Below are positions 19,768-32,869 of a stretch of 64,000 bases of DNA, one piece after another. The position numbers and the translations under genes were made by a program. Under the pieces are notes generated by a model. That model worked only from the letters and a program-made list of their open reading frames with translations, was not told where the DNA came from and made no database searches. Location: positions 248,001 through 312,000 of the forward strand of contig NZ_SNXW01000004.1 of the NCBI RefSeq assembly GCF_004362855.1. Direction: 5' to 3'. The DNA comes from Aquabacterium commune. Lineage in GTDB: Bacteria; Pseudomonadota; Gammaproteobacteria; Burkholderiales; Burkholderiaceae_C. The stretch's first letter is position 1. Every line of letters starts with the position of its first letter.

Positions 19768-20331
19768 ATGTCATCTCAGCCAAACAACCGTTACAGCGGC
19801 ATCGCCATCGCCTTGCATTGGGTCATGGCGGTGCTGATGCTGGGCAACATCGTCCTGATCTGGATTGTCGATGAACTGCCGGACGAGCGTGTGCGCCTGG
19901 CCATTGACACCCACAAGTCGATCGGGATCACGGTGTTGGGCTTGTTCATCCTGCGCCTGCTGTGGCGCCTGGGTCACCGCCCGCCAGCGCTCGACGAGTT
20001 GGCGCCCTGGGAGCGCCTCGCCGCGAAGCTGGGCCACATCGGGCTGTATGCGCTGCTGCTGGCCATGCCGCTGTCGGGCTGGCTGCACGACTCCGCCTGG
20101 AAGGACGCGGCCACGCACCCGATGAGCCTGTTCGGCATGGTGCCCTGGCCGCGCATCGGCTTCATCATGGACCTGGAGCCTGCGCTGAAGGAGCAACTGC
20201 ACGCCCTGTTCGGTGACATGCACGAGTTGCTGGCCGATGGGTTTTACGTGCTGTTCGCCTTGCACGTGCTGGGTGCACTCAAGCACCAGTTCGTGGACCG
20301 TCAGAAGCTGCTGCAGCGCATGTGGTTCTGA
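19768..20331 (+). CDS. Cytochrome b561 family protein
   Basis: 187 residues with four membrane helices. Conserved histidines lie in IAIALHWVMA (helix 1), AIDTHKSIG (loop before helix 2), LGHIGLYALLLAMPLSGWLH (helix 3) and FALHVLGALKHQF (helix 4), positioned to hold two b hemes in the inner membrane, as in the bacterial b561/YodB group that passes electrons from quinol or to superoxide. The start follows GTCAGG by a few bases. It stands alone, divergent from the glycosyltransferase and convergent with a small helical protein. Confidence 0.88.
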   Translation: MSSQPNNRYSGIAIALHWVMAVLMLGNIVLIWIVDELPDERVRLAIDTHKSIGITVLGLFILRLLWRLGHRPPALDELAPWERLAAKLGHIGLYALLLAMPLSGWLHDSAWKDAATHPMSLFGMVPWPRIGFIMDLEPALKEQLHALFGDMHELLADGFYVLFALHVLGALKHQFVDRQKLLQRMWF

Positions 20332-20380
20332 GCGGTGTGCAGGTCCTTGCGAGGGGCTCTGCCGTTCGAGCGCGCAAGCC

Positions 20381-20572
20381 TCAGGCGCGCAAGCGTGCCA
20401 TCAGGGCTTGCATTTCTGCGGCAGCCAGGCGCTGGCCTTCTTCGTCTGTCATGCTGGCGAGTTCCAGCAAAGACATCTTCAAGCGCATCAGACCGTCTCT
20501 CAGGTTGAACAGCGCCGTCTGCATCTCGGCCACCTGGGCGGCGGTCGGTTCAACTTGGCGTTCGGCGGACAT
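20381..20572 (-). CDS. Small helical protein of unknown function
   Basis: 63 residues, no cysteine, no membrane segment, rich in Ala, Glu, Met and Leu, predicted to be two helices (AAQVAEMQTALFNLRDGLMRLKM, shortened here, is amphipathic). A good AGGAGA lies 6 nt before the ATG, which supports it as a real gene despite its size. It sits between cytochrome b561 (convergent) and a stretch of about 220 bp holding a terminator for the histone-like gene. No family recognised. Confidence 0.6.
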   Translation of the reverse strand: MSAERQVEPTAAQVAEMQTALFNLRDGLMRLKMSLLELASMTDEEGQRLAAAEMQALMARLRA

Positions 20573-20789
20573 GGTCGTCTCCTGGGCCCCGGGTGACAGC
20601 ATGCGGTTGCCATCGGGGCGATGCATCGACAACCTGCGACTGACTTTACCGATGGCCTCGCCGGTGGGCTAGCGCCTGATTGAGGGGTGCTGCGTGGTCG
20701 CACACGCTGCCGACATGCCGCCTTGTTGCGATCCGGCATGGGCTTTTGCGATGCGGGCTGCGTGCCCTGCGCGCACATGGCGAGGCCAT

Positions 20790-20814
20790 GAAAAAACCCG
20801 GCCGAGGCCGGGTT
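20790..20814 (-). terminator. Intrinsic terminator of the histone H1-like gene
   Basis: On the minus strand AACCCGGC-CTCG-GCCGGGTT runs into TTTT, 36 bp after the stop codon of the gene upstream. Confidence 0.9.
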
Positions 20815-20850
20815 GGGGTGCCGAGCGTCCACCAAGGCGGACGCGCTGCA

Positions 20851-21345
20851 TCAGGGCTTGTTGCCCGTCGGGAAGGGCCAGGCGGCTTGCGGGCTCAGCG
20901 TGGTTTTGGCAGCAGGGGCCGAGGCCTTCTTCGCAGGGGCAGGCTTGGAAGCGGCGGGCTTCTTGGCAGCAGCTTTCTTGGCGGCGGGCTTGGCAGCTGG
21001 CTTGGCGGCCGGCTTCTTGACCGCAGCAGCCTTCTTGGCGGGGGCTGCCTTCTTCACTGCGGCCTTCTTGGCTGCAGGAGCGGCCTTCTTGACGACTGCA
21101 GCAGCCTTCTTGGCGGGGGCTGCCTTCTTCACTGCGGCCTTCTTGGCGGCGGGTGCTGCCTTCTTGACGGCTGCAGCCTTTTTGGCAGGAGCGGCCTTCT
21201 TGACGGCGACCTTCTTCACAGCGACCTTCTTGGCGGGCGCGGCCTTCTTCACTGCAGCCTTTTTGGCGGCGGGTGCAGCTTTCTTCACAGCGGCTTTCTT
21301 GGCCGGGGCTGCCTTCTTGGGCGCCACTTTTTTCGCAGTTGCCAT
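20851..21345 (-). CDS. Histone H1-like, lysine/alanine-rich DNA-binding protein
   Basis: 164 residues, nearly all Ala, Lys, Pro and Val, built from repeats of the type KKAAPAKKAAVK. Such C-terminal-histone-like proteins (compare AlgP and BpH1 types) bind DNA without sequence specificity and compact the nucleoid; they are common in Burkholderiales. The ATG at MATAKK is preceded by AAGGAGAT at 5-6 nt, an excellent ribosome site. The last 30 residues (TTLSPQAAWPFPTGNKP) break the repeat and may be a distinct tail. The repetitive DNA makes length variation between strains likely. Confidence 0.88.
   Translation of the reverse strand: MATAKKVAPKKAAPAKKAAVKKAAPAAKKAAVKKAAPAKKVAVKKVAVKKAAPAKKAAAVKKAAPAAKKAAVKKAAPAKKAAAVVKKAAPAAKKAAVKKAAPAKKAAAVKKPAAKPAAKPAAKKAAAKKPAASKPAPAKKASAPAAKTTLSPQAAWPFPTGNKP
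20930..21335. repeat. Degenerate KKAAPAKKAA-coding repeats
   Basis: The plus strand repeats gccttcttggc(a/g)g(c/g)(a/g)gg in units of roughly 24-60 bp, corresponding to the Lys-Lys-Ala-Ala repeats of the H1-like protein. A 60-70 bp block around 21045-21080 recurs almost unchanged around 21110-21150. Confidence 0.7.
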
Positions 21346-21508
21346 ACGTATCTCCTTGATCAAGTTACAAAGAGCGCTGTGCTGCAGCATGCAACACAGG
21401 CATCCATCACCCGACGCCCCCTAGGATCTGGACGCGGTGTGGTGAATGGGGTGGGCCGGAGGCGCATGTCCTGAGGGATCCCGTCTGCTCTTTGTGGCCG
21501 ATCAAGGA

Positions 21509-22699
21509 TCAATCCCAAGACAGGGCGCCGCCCGACTGGTATTCAATGACGCGGGTTTCGAAGAAGTTGCGTTCCTTCTTCAGGTCAATCATTTCGCTCA
21601 TCCAGGGGAAGGGGTTCTCTTCGTTGGGGAAGAGCTCCTCCAGGCCGATCTGGGTGGCGCGGCGGTTGGCGATGTAGCGCAGGTAGCCCTTGAACATCGA
21701 GGCGTTCAGGCCCAGCACGCCGCGCGGCATGGTGTCTTCGGCGTAGCGGTATTCCAGCTCGACGGCCTTGGTGAACAGGGCTTTGATCTCGGCCTTGAAC
21801 TCAGGTGTCCACAGGTGCGGGTTCTCGAGCTTGAGCTGGTTGATCAGGTCGATGCCGAAGTTGCAGTGCATGGACTCGTCGCGCAGGATGTACTGGTACT
21901 GCTCGGCGGCACCGGTCATCTTGTTCTGACGGCCCAGGGCAAGGATCTGCGTGAAGCCCACGTAGAAGAACAGACCTTCCATCAGGCAGGCAAACACGAT
22001 GAGCGACTTGAGCAAGGTCTGGTCGTTCTCAGGGGTGCCCGTGTTGAAGTTCGGGTCCATGATCGCTTCGATGAAGGGGATCAGGAACTCGTCCTTGTCG
22101 CGGATGGATTGGACTTCGTTGTAGGCGTTGAAGATCTCGGACTCGTCCAGGCCCAGCGACTCCACGATGTATTGGTAGGCGTGGGTGTGGATGGCTTCTT
22201 CAAACGCCTGGCGCAACAGGAACTGGCGGCACTCGGGCGCGGTGATGTGGCGGTAGGTGCCCAGCACGATGTTGTTGGCGGCCAGCGAGTCGGCGGTGAC
22301 GAAGAAGCCGAGGTTGCGCTTGATGATGCGACGCTCGTCTTCGGTCAGGCCGTTGGGATCTTTCCAGAGGGCGATGTCTCGCGACATGTTGACCTCTTGC
22401 GGCATCCAGTGGTTGGCGCAGGTGGCGAGGTACTTTTCCCAAGCCCACTTGTACTTGAACGGCACCAACTGGTTGACGTCGGTCTGACCATTGATGATGC
22501 GCTTGTCGGCGGCGTTGACGCGGCGGGCTGCGGCAGGTGCGGCGCCGAGGGTGCTCGGCTGCAGGCCTTGCGTCATGCCTTGGGGCATCTGCTCAGCGAT
22601 CGGTGACGACGGCGTGTTCCGTGCTGCGCTGTTGGCGTTTGGCACGGAAGCAGGAGGCATTGAAGAGGAGGTGGACGATTCGTCTTCCCAGACCAGCAT
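21509..22699 (-). CDS. nrdB: Ribonucleoside-diphosphate reductase, class Ia beta subunit
   Basis: 396 residues. It houses the diiron-tyrosyl radical that starts ribonucleotide reduction in the alpha subunit. Seen: [19 protein letters not shown] near residue 80, the Glu/His ligand helices in [17 protein letters not shown] and [15 protein letters not shown], and the C-terminal tail that in this family docks into NrdA. AGGAAG stands 7 nt before the start. The first 70 residues are low complexity and longer than in E. coli NrdB. It lies downstream of nrdA on the same strand with a 205-bp gap that carries its own promoter and two hairpins. Confidence 0.96.
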   Translation of the reverse strand: MLVWEDESSTSSSMPPASVPNANSAARNTPSSPIAEQMPQGMTQGLQPSTLGAAPAAARRVNAADKRIINGQTDVNQLVPFKYKWAWEKYLATCANHWMPQEVNMSRDIALWKDPNGLTEDERRIIKRNLGFFVTADSLAANNIVLGTYRHITAPECRQFLLRQAFEEAIHTHAYQYIVESLGLDESEIFNAYNEVQSIRDKDEFLIPFIEAIMDPNFNTGTPENDQTLLKSLIVFACLMEGLFFYVGFTQILALGRQNKMTGAAEQYQYILRDESMHCNFGIDLINQLKLENPHLWTPEFKAEIKALFTKAVELEYRYAEDTMPRGVLGLNASMFKGYLRYIANRRATQIGLEELFPNEENPFPWMSEMIDLKKERNFFETRVIEYQSGGALSWD

Positions 22700-22721
22700 G
22701 GTGAACTTCCTATTGGATCGG

Positions 22722-22751
22722 ATTATGGAAGGGTGTTGTTAAAAACACCAA
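22722..22751 (-). promoter_or_regulatory. Putative sigma-70 promoter of nrdB
   Basis: On the minus strand TTGGTG (22746-22751), an 18-bp spacer and CATAAT (22722-22727), with the start codon 22 bp further on. A GGTGTT/AACACC inverted repeat overlaps the spacer. This would let nrdB be expressed apart from nrdA. Confidence 0.5.
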
Positions 22752-22800
22752 GCACTTCTTGACATCGAGAGCCCTTGGTTGTTGCGGGCTTGCATCGAAT

Positions 22801-22832
22801 GAAGGCTGCGCATCGGTGTGATCGCAGCCTTC
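22801..22832. other. Perfect 10-bp hairpin in the nrdA-nrdB gap
   Basis: GAAGGCTGCG (22801-22810) and CGCAGCCTTC (22823-22832) are exact inverted repeats with a 12-nt loop. No T run follows on either strand. Confidence 0.75.
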
Positions 22833-22850
22833 GTGCATCGCATCACACCA

Positions 22851-22881
22851 CATGCCATCGCCTTGAAAGGCCGATGGCATG
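22851..22881. other. Long hairpin directly after nrdA
   Basis: CATGCCATCG (22851-22860) pairs exactly with CGATGGCATG (22872-22881), and CCTT/AAGG inside extend the stem with a single bulged C. It starts 24 bp after the nrdA stop and lacks a T tract, so it is more likely an mRNA stability or attenuation element than a standard terminator. Confidence 0.7.
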
Positions 22882-22904
22882 CGGGTTTCGAGCTCATCGT
22901 GACG

Positions 22905-25829
<2,925 letters not shown>

Positions 25830-25987
25830 GGGATGGCCTTCCTGAGAAGCGAGCTTTCGCGCTGGGTGTTGACCCGGCGGAAAATTGGCTGGGGTGCTGC
25901 CTGGGTGCGGGCTGGGGTTTGGGCTGAATTCGGTCTGGATTCGAGCTGTGCAAGGCGCCCGGGGTGACCGGGTGCCAATGACTCAGA

Positions 25988-26034
25988 ACACTATATCTGG
26001 TGTTTGGGTGGCTGCTAAGCACTACCCGTAGTGT
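25988..26034 (-). promoter_or_regulatory. nrdA promoter with two NrdR boxes
   Basis: Box 1, ACACTATATCTGGTGT (25988-26003), and box 2, GCACTACCCGTAGTGT (26019-26034), both fit the NrdR palindrome (ACACnnnnnnnnGTGT type). Their centres are 31 bp apart, three helical turns, as known for NrdR operators. On the minus strand TTAGCA (26013-26018), a 17-bp spacer and TATAGT (25990-25995) form a sigma-70 promoter, so box 1 covers the -10 and box 2 abuts the -35. The start codon lies about 160 bp downstream, leaving a long leader. Confidence 0.85.
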
Positions 26035-26105
26035 CTGGAGGCGACTATAGCGTCCTTTTGCAGGGTGGCAAGCGCGACCCGTCAAAAACTCGGGAAAGCG
26101 CTGAT

Positions 26106-26720
26106 TCAGCTGCTGGAATCCAACAGCGCGGAGGGCGGGAAACGCTCTGCAGGCCACCCTGTCAGGCGCGCCAGCAGGGGCCAGTCGAAGGCCTTGCCGG
26201 GGTCTTGCTTGCGGCCGGGCGCGATGTGCTCGTGACCGACGGCCTGCGCGATGGGCCAGGCTTCGGCGAGGTCGCGCAGCAGGCGCGCCAGCACCTCGTA
26301 CTGAGCAGCCTCGAAGGGGGTGTGCTCCAGCCCTTCGAGTTCGATGCCGACGCTGAAATCGTTGCAGTTGTCGCGGCCCTGCCAGTGCGAGCGGCCCGCA
26401 TGCCAGGCGCGCTCCAGCACCGAGGCGAACTGCAGCAGCTGGCCGTCGCGCCGGATGACGAAATGCGCCGACACTTCGGCTCCGCGGATGAGGTCGAAGT
26501 AGGGGTGGGCGTCCCAGTCGAGCGTGTTGGTGAACAGCCGCTCGATGTGGTCGCCGCCGTATTGGCCAGGCGGCAGGCTGATCGAGTGCACCACGGCCAG
26601 GTCGATGGCGACGCCGTCCTGGCGCGGCCCGACATTGGGCGAGGGCATGTGGATAGCTTGGGCGTGCCAGCCGCCGTGCCAGGCGTCGCCGTGCGACGGT
26701 GGCTGGGGCTCAGTCGGCAT
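26106..26720 (-). CDS. ampD: 1,6-anhydro-N-acetylmuramyl-L-alanine amidase
   Basis: 204 residues. This cytoplasmic zinc amidase cleaves the stem peptide from anhydro-muropeptides during cell-wall recycling, and in many species sets beta-lactamase induction through AmpR. Seen: VVHSISLP with the first zinc His (His45), HFVIRRDGQLLQF, NCNDFSVGIELEG and the late VGHEHIAPGRKQDPG supplying the other His and Asp ligands. No signal peptide, as expected for AmpD rather than AmiD. Its first codons overlap the end of pilR by 11 bp, so it is likely translated from the same message. Confidence 0.94.
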   Translation of the reverse strand: MPTEPQPPSHGDAWHGGWHAQAIHMPSPNVGPRQDGVAIDLAVVHSISLPPGQYGGDHIERLFTNTLDWDAHPYFDLIRGAEVSAHFVIRRDGQLLQFASVLERAWHAGRSHWQGRDNCNDFSVGIELEGLEHTPFEAAQYEVLARLLRDLAEAWPIAQAVGHEHIAPGRKQDPGKAFDWPLLARLTGWPAERFPPSALLDSSS

Positions 26721-28256
26721 CGGCGTCGGGCTCGCAGCGTTCGCCCAGCAGCACGCCTTGCTCGGTGACCTGCACGCCCAGGCGGGCCATGCGGTAGCGC
26801 ATCTGGCGCAGCGACAGCCCGAGGCTGGCGCCCGCGGCCGTGCGGTTGAGTCGGTGCTTCTCCAGCGCCTGCACGAGGATGTCGCGCTCGACTTCGTCGA
26901 GGTGGGAGACGAGGTCGCGGGGCAGCGGGGTGATCGGTGGGGGCGCGTCGGACGGGGCGGATGCCGCAGGCTCCGGTGCGAGGGATTCGGGTGCTTCTGG
27001 CAGGCCCGGCACCCAGGCGCCGACGCCCAGGTCCATGGGTTCCAGCGTGGGGTGACCGCTCAGGGCCACGGCGCGGTGCAGCATGTTCTCCAGTTCGCGG
27101 ACGTTGCCGGCAAAGCGCTGGTGCATCAAGGCGGACAGCGCATCGGTGCTCAAGGCCGGTGCGGTGGGCAGGCCCGACTCGGTGGCGATGCGCGCCAGGA
27201 TGCGTTGGCAGAGGATGGGCAAGTCCTCCAGGCGCTCACGCAGCGGCGGCAGGCTGATCTGGATGACGTTGAGGCGGTAGTACAAGTCCTGGCGGAAGCG
27301 CTGGGCGGCGACCTCGGCCTGCAGGTCCTTGTGGGTGGCGCTGACGATGCGCACATCAACGGGCACTTCGGCCGTGGCGCCGACCGCACGCACGCTGCGC
27401 TCCTGGATGGCACGCAGCAGCTTGGACTGCATGGCCAGGGGCAGGTCGCCGATTTCATCGAGGAAGAGGGTGCCACCGTGGGCCGCCTGGAAGAAGCCTT
27501 CGCGGTCTTCGGCGGCGCCGGTGAAGGCGCCTTTGCGGTAGCCGAAGAACTCGGCTTCCAGCAGCTGCTCTGGGATGGCGCTGCAGTTCACGGCCACGAA
27601 CGGGCGGGCGTGACGGCTGCTGACGTCGTGGATGGCGCGCGCAACCAACTCCTTGCCGGTGCCAGACTCGCCCCAGACCAGCACCGGGGCCATGCTGCGC
27701 GCGACCTTGTCGATCAGCACGCGGACTTGCTGCATGGCGTTGCTGTGGCCTGCGAGCTTGGCCAGGGCACTGGGCGGCGTGTGTGCGGCGGCCTTGGCAT
27801 CGGAGGGGCTGGCAAACACGGTGGCCGGCACTGGCAGGCCCAGGGGTGCCGAAACGGGTTCGCGCACCATCAGGGCCTGGGCCTGCGCGTCGCGCAGGGC
27901 CGAGGCCACGACGGCGCGGAACTGTTTGAGGTCCACCGGCTTGGTGAGGTAGTCGTAGGCGCCAGCCTTGAGGGCGCTCACGGCGTTCTCGGCCGAGCCG
28001 TAGGCGGTGATGACGATGGTCTTTTCCGTGCGGCCAGCGGCTTCCAGGCGCTGCAGCAGGTCCAGGCCGGTGCCGTCGGGCATGCGCATGTCGGTGATGA
28101 GCACGCTGTAGCTGCGCTCCTGCAGCATCTCCCAGGCGTCTTCGACGCAGGCTGCGGTTTCCAGGTCGTAGCCTTCGCGCAGCAGGGTCAGCTCGTACAG
28201 CGTGCGCAAGTCGGGCTCGTCGTCAACGACCAGCAGTCGGTGGGCGGTGGGGGAGG

Positions 28257-28260
<4 letters not shown>
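26710..28260 (-). CDS. pilR: NtrC-family response regulator, PilR-like
   Basis: 516 residues. Receiver domain (residues 8-120) with phosphorylation site Asp57 in LITDMRMPDGTG; sigma-54 AAA+ domain with GESGTGKELVARAIH and the sigma-54 contact loop GAFTGA; C-terminal Fis-type HTH (NRTAAGASLGLSLRQMRYRM). It would activate sigma-54 promoters, classically pilA of type IV pili, when phosphorylated by the adjacent kinase. Start codon ATG overlaps the kinase stop by 4 bp (ATGA), so the pair is translationally coupled. Named by pairing with a six-helix PilS-like kinase; no pil structural gene is in the window to confirm. Confidence 0.85.
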
Positions 28261-30146
<1,886 letters not shown>

Positions 30147-30149
30147 GGC

Positions 30150-30425
30150 TCAGTCGCGCGGGCCGGCCAGTCGGTGCGCTTCGCTGCAGTACACGCGTCC
30201 GCCGATGTCGTGCAGCGCCTCCGACACCGGCAGGTGGACGCCACAGTGGGCGCAGGGCTCGATGCGGTCTGCCTGGACGGGCTTAGCGGGCTGGGTGGCT
30301 TTGGTCGGCTTGCCGCCGTCGCCTTTGTGGCGCGACTGACCGCGCAAGCGGCCCCGCACCGCCGGGGAGTACAGCAACCAGAGCACCACCAGGGCCAGCA
30401 GGAGGTATTTCAAGAGCGCCCCCAT
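30150..30425 (-). CDS. PP0621 family protein
   Basis: 91 residues. One N-terminal membrane helix (LLKYLLLALVVLWLLY) is followed by a basic stretch and a small zinc-finger-like end with EPCAHCGVHLPVSEAL and VYCSEAHR, three cysteines and a histidine that may hold a metal. This order is characteristic of the PP0621 family, whose function is unknown. Its ATG overlaps the stop of the CcsA-like gene by one base (TGATG), and it lies 3 bp before pilS, so it belongs to the same operon. Confidence 0.85.
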   Translation of the reverse strand: MGALLKYLLLALVVLWLLYSPAVRGRLRGQSRHKGDGGKPTKATQPAKPVQADRIEPCAHCGVHLPVSEALHDIGGRVYCSEAHRLAGPRD

Positions 30426-31270
30426 CACGCCACCACCGGTCGGTGCAGGATGACCTCCAGCACGAAACGCGAGCCCACGTAGGCCAGCAGCAACAGCGTC
30501 GAGCCCGCCACCAGCCATCGGATGGCCTGTCGGCCGCGCCAACCGAAGCGCGCACGCCCCACCAGCAGCGTGGCGAAAACCCCCCACGACAGCACGGAGA
30601 ACACAGTTTTGTGGTCCCAGCGCCAGGGCGCGAAAGCAGCCCCGAGCAGCAGCGTCAGGCTCAGCATGGCGAAGCCCGCACCCACGAAGCGCAGCGTGAG
30701 CGACTCCAGCCGCAGCAAAGGCATGCCCAGGGCCTGGCCTTTGGGCCGCACACCCGACGGGATCTGGCCAGACGCCGTGCCCGAACCTGCACGCAGGCGC
30801 CGCTCGGCGTGCTGCAGCAGCGCAGCATGCAGCAGCGCCGCACCGATCAGCCCATAAGACGCAAACCCCGTCAGCCAGTGCAGGGGCGCCCAGGCGCTGC
30901 CTGCGTTGGCATAGGCTTGTCCAGGGAAACGCCAGGCCAGCACCACCGCCCCGATGCACAGCAGGGCCAGGCTGCGCCGCAGGCCGGGCAGGCCCAGGCG
31001 GCGGCTTTCGATGGCATAGACGGCCAGCACCAGCCAGGCGGTCACCGACAGCGCCGGTGCAAAGCCGAAACGTGCGCCCGGCAGGGGGCTGTCCAGCGAC
31101 AGCACGTCCAGCGCGATGGCCAAACCCTGTGCCAGCCAGCCCAGCAGCAGGGCGCCGGGAATGGCCCGATCGACGGTGCCGGCGTCCTCAGAACGTGCAG
31201 GCCAGAGGGTGGCCAGCGCATAAGCCACGACGGCAACACCGCTGGGCCAGAAGGTGGGCGATAAAATCAT
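30425..31270 (-). CDS. Cytochrome c assembly (CcsA/YpjD-like) membrane protein
   Basis: 281 residues with about eight membrane helices. It shows the CcmC/CcsA family pattern with a Trp-rich segment (AFAPWRWDHKTVFSVLSWGVFATLL) and PLHWLTGFASYGLIGAALLHA, containing conserved His residues that in heme handlers ligate heme. The YpjD subgroup sits next to ffh in many proteobacteria, as here (divergent, 33 bp apart), and its exact role is uncertain. No ccs/ccm partner genes are close. First gene of the operon running to pilR/ampD. Confidence 0.82.
   Translation of the reverse strand: MILSPTFWPSGVAVVAYALATLWPARSEDAGTVDRAIPGALLLGWLAQGLAIALDVLSLDSPLPGARFGFAPALSVTAWLVLAVYAIESRRLGLPGLRRSLALLCIGAVVLAWRFPGQAYANAGSAWAPLHWLTGFASYGLIGAALLHAALLQHAERRLRAGSGTASGQIPSGVRPKGQALGMPLLRLESLTLRFVGAGFAMLSLTLLLGAAFAPWRWDHKTVFSVLSWGVFATLLVGRARFGWRGRQAIRWLVAGSTLLLLAYVGSRFVLEVILHRPVVA
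31262..31267 (+). promoter_or_regulatory. Putative -10 hexamer for ffh
   Basis: TAAAAT 36 bp upstream of the ffh ATG, overlapping the first codons of the divergent CcsA-like gene. No convincing -35. Confidence 0.3.
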
Positions 31271-31303
31271 GCGATCAGTTTACGAGAGCTCCGCGCTTCA
31301 TCC

Positions 31304-32683
31304 ATGGCCTCCAACCTCACCGAACGCCTCAGTCGCCTGGTCAAAACCATGCGCGGCCAGTCGCGCATCACCGAATCCAACGTGCAAGACATGTTGCGTG
31401 AGGTCCGCATGGCCTTGCTGGAGGCCGATGTGGCCTTGCCCGTGGTGCGCGACTTCATCGCCCGCGTCAAGGAGAAATCCCTGGGCGCCGAGGTGGTGTC
31501 TTCGCTGACCCCGGGCCAGGTGCTCGTCAGCATCGTCCAGAAGGAGTTGGCCGCCACGATGGGTGAGGGCATCGCCGACATCGACCTGGCCGTGCAACCC
31601 CCCGCCATCATCCTGATGGCCGGTCTGCAGGGCGCCGGCAAAACGACGACCACGGCCAAGCTGGCCAAGCACCTGATCGAAAAGCGCAAGAAAAAGGTGC
31701 TGACGGTCTCGGCCGACGTCTATCGCCCCGCGGCCATCGAGCAGCTCAAGACCGTGACGGCCCAGGCCGGCGCCGAATGGTTCCCTTCCACGCCGGACCA
31801 GAAGCCGCGCGACATCGCCCTGGCCGCCATCGACTTCGCGAAGAAGCATTACTTCGACGTGCTGCTGTTCGACACGGCCGGCCGCCTCGCCATCGACGAA
31901 GTGCTGATGGCCGAGATCAAGGAGCTGCACGCGCTGCTCAAGCCAGTCGAAACCCTGTTCGTGGTGGACGCCATGCAGGGCCAGGACGCGGTCAACACCG
32001 CCAAGGCCTTCAAGGACGCGCTGCCCCTGACCGGCGTGGTGCTGACCAAGCTCGACGGTGACTCGCGCGGCGGTGCGGCGCTGTCGGTGCGCCAGATCAC
32101 GGGCGTGCCCATCAAGTTCGCCGGCGTGTCGGAAAAGATCGACGGCCTGGAGGTGTTTGACGCCGAACGCCATGCCGGCCGCGTGCTGGGCATGGGCGAC
32201 ATCGTGGCCCTGGTCGAAGAAGTGCAAAAGGGCGTGGACATCGAGGCCGCGCAGAAGCTGGCCGAGAAGGTCAAGTCCGGCGTCGATTTCGACTTCAACG
32301 ACTTCCTCTCCCAGATCAGCCAGATGAAGAAGATGGGCGGCCTGTCGGGCCTCATCGACAAGCTGCCCACCGAGCTGGCGTCCAAGGCCGGTCAGGCCGA
32401 CATGGGCAAGGCCGAGCGCGACATGCGCCGCATGGAAGGCATCATCTGCGCGATGACGGCCAAGGAGCGCCGCCAGCCCTCGCTGCTCATGGACGGCAAG
32501 AGCAAGGCCAGCCGCAAGCGCCGCATCGCCGCGGGCGCGGGGGTGCAGATCCAGGAGGTCAACCGCATGCTCAACCAGTTCGAGCAGATGCAGACCATGA
32601 TGAAGAAGATGCGCGGCGGCGGCCTGATGAAGATGATGAAGCGCATGGGCGGCATGAAAGGCATGCCCGGCATGGGCCGCTGA
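31304..32683 (+). CDS. ffh: Signal recognition particle protein
   Basis: 459 residues. Binds 4.5S RNA and signal sequences of nascent membrane proteins and delivers ribosomes to FtsY. N domain (1-85), GTPase G domain with GLQGAGKTTTTAKL, DTAGRL and TKLDGDSRGGAALS, and a Met-rich M domain from about residue 300 ending in repeated Met-Lys and Gly (MMKKMRGGGLMKMMKRMGG), the signal-sequence groove. Length and order match the family. Its receptor ftsY is 1.1 kb downstream on the other strand. Confidence 0.97.
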   Translation: MASNLTERLSRLVKTMRGQSRITESNVQDMLREVRMALLEADVALPVVRDFIARVKEKSLGAEVVSSLTPGQVLVSIVQKELAATMGEGIADIDLAVQPPAIILMAGLQGAGKTTTTAKLAKHLIEKRKKKVLTVSADVYRPAAIEQLKTVTAQAGAEWFPSTPDQKPRDIALAAIDFAKKHYFDVLLFDTAGRLAIDEVLMAEIKELHALLKPVETLFVVDAMQGQDAVNTAKAFKDALPLTGVVLTKLDGDSRGGAALSVRQITGVPIKFAGVSEKIDGLEVFDAERHAGRVLGMGDIVALVEEVQKGVDIEAAQKLAEKVKSGVDFDFNDFLSQISQMKKMGGLSGLIDKLPTELASKAGQADMGKAERDMRRMEGIICAMTAKERRQPSLLMDGKSKASRKRRIAAGAGVQIQEVNRMLNQFEQMQTMMKKMRGGGLMKMMKRMGGMKGMPGMGR

Positions 32684-32869
32684 GCGCACAGTCGATACAG
32701 CCGGACACACTCCCGCCCCACAGGCCGCACGCCACCTGTTAGCGTGTGTGACTGTTGTAGCGCCTCGATGCAGGCGCTTCAGCGGGGCCTCCCAGCGCCG
32801 AAAACAGCGTCAAGCGGGTGGCTGCACCCGCATGGTTCTGTGGTCGAAGCGTTTCAAAGAGGCCCGAAG

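Noticed and set aside
20930..21335. Repeated array reminiscent of CRISPR or a satellite
   Set aside because: Repeats are in-frame codon repeats of the Lys/Ala-rich protein, without unique spacers.
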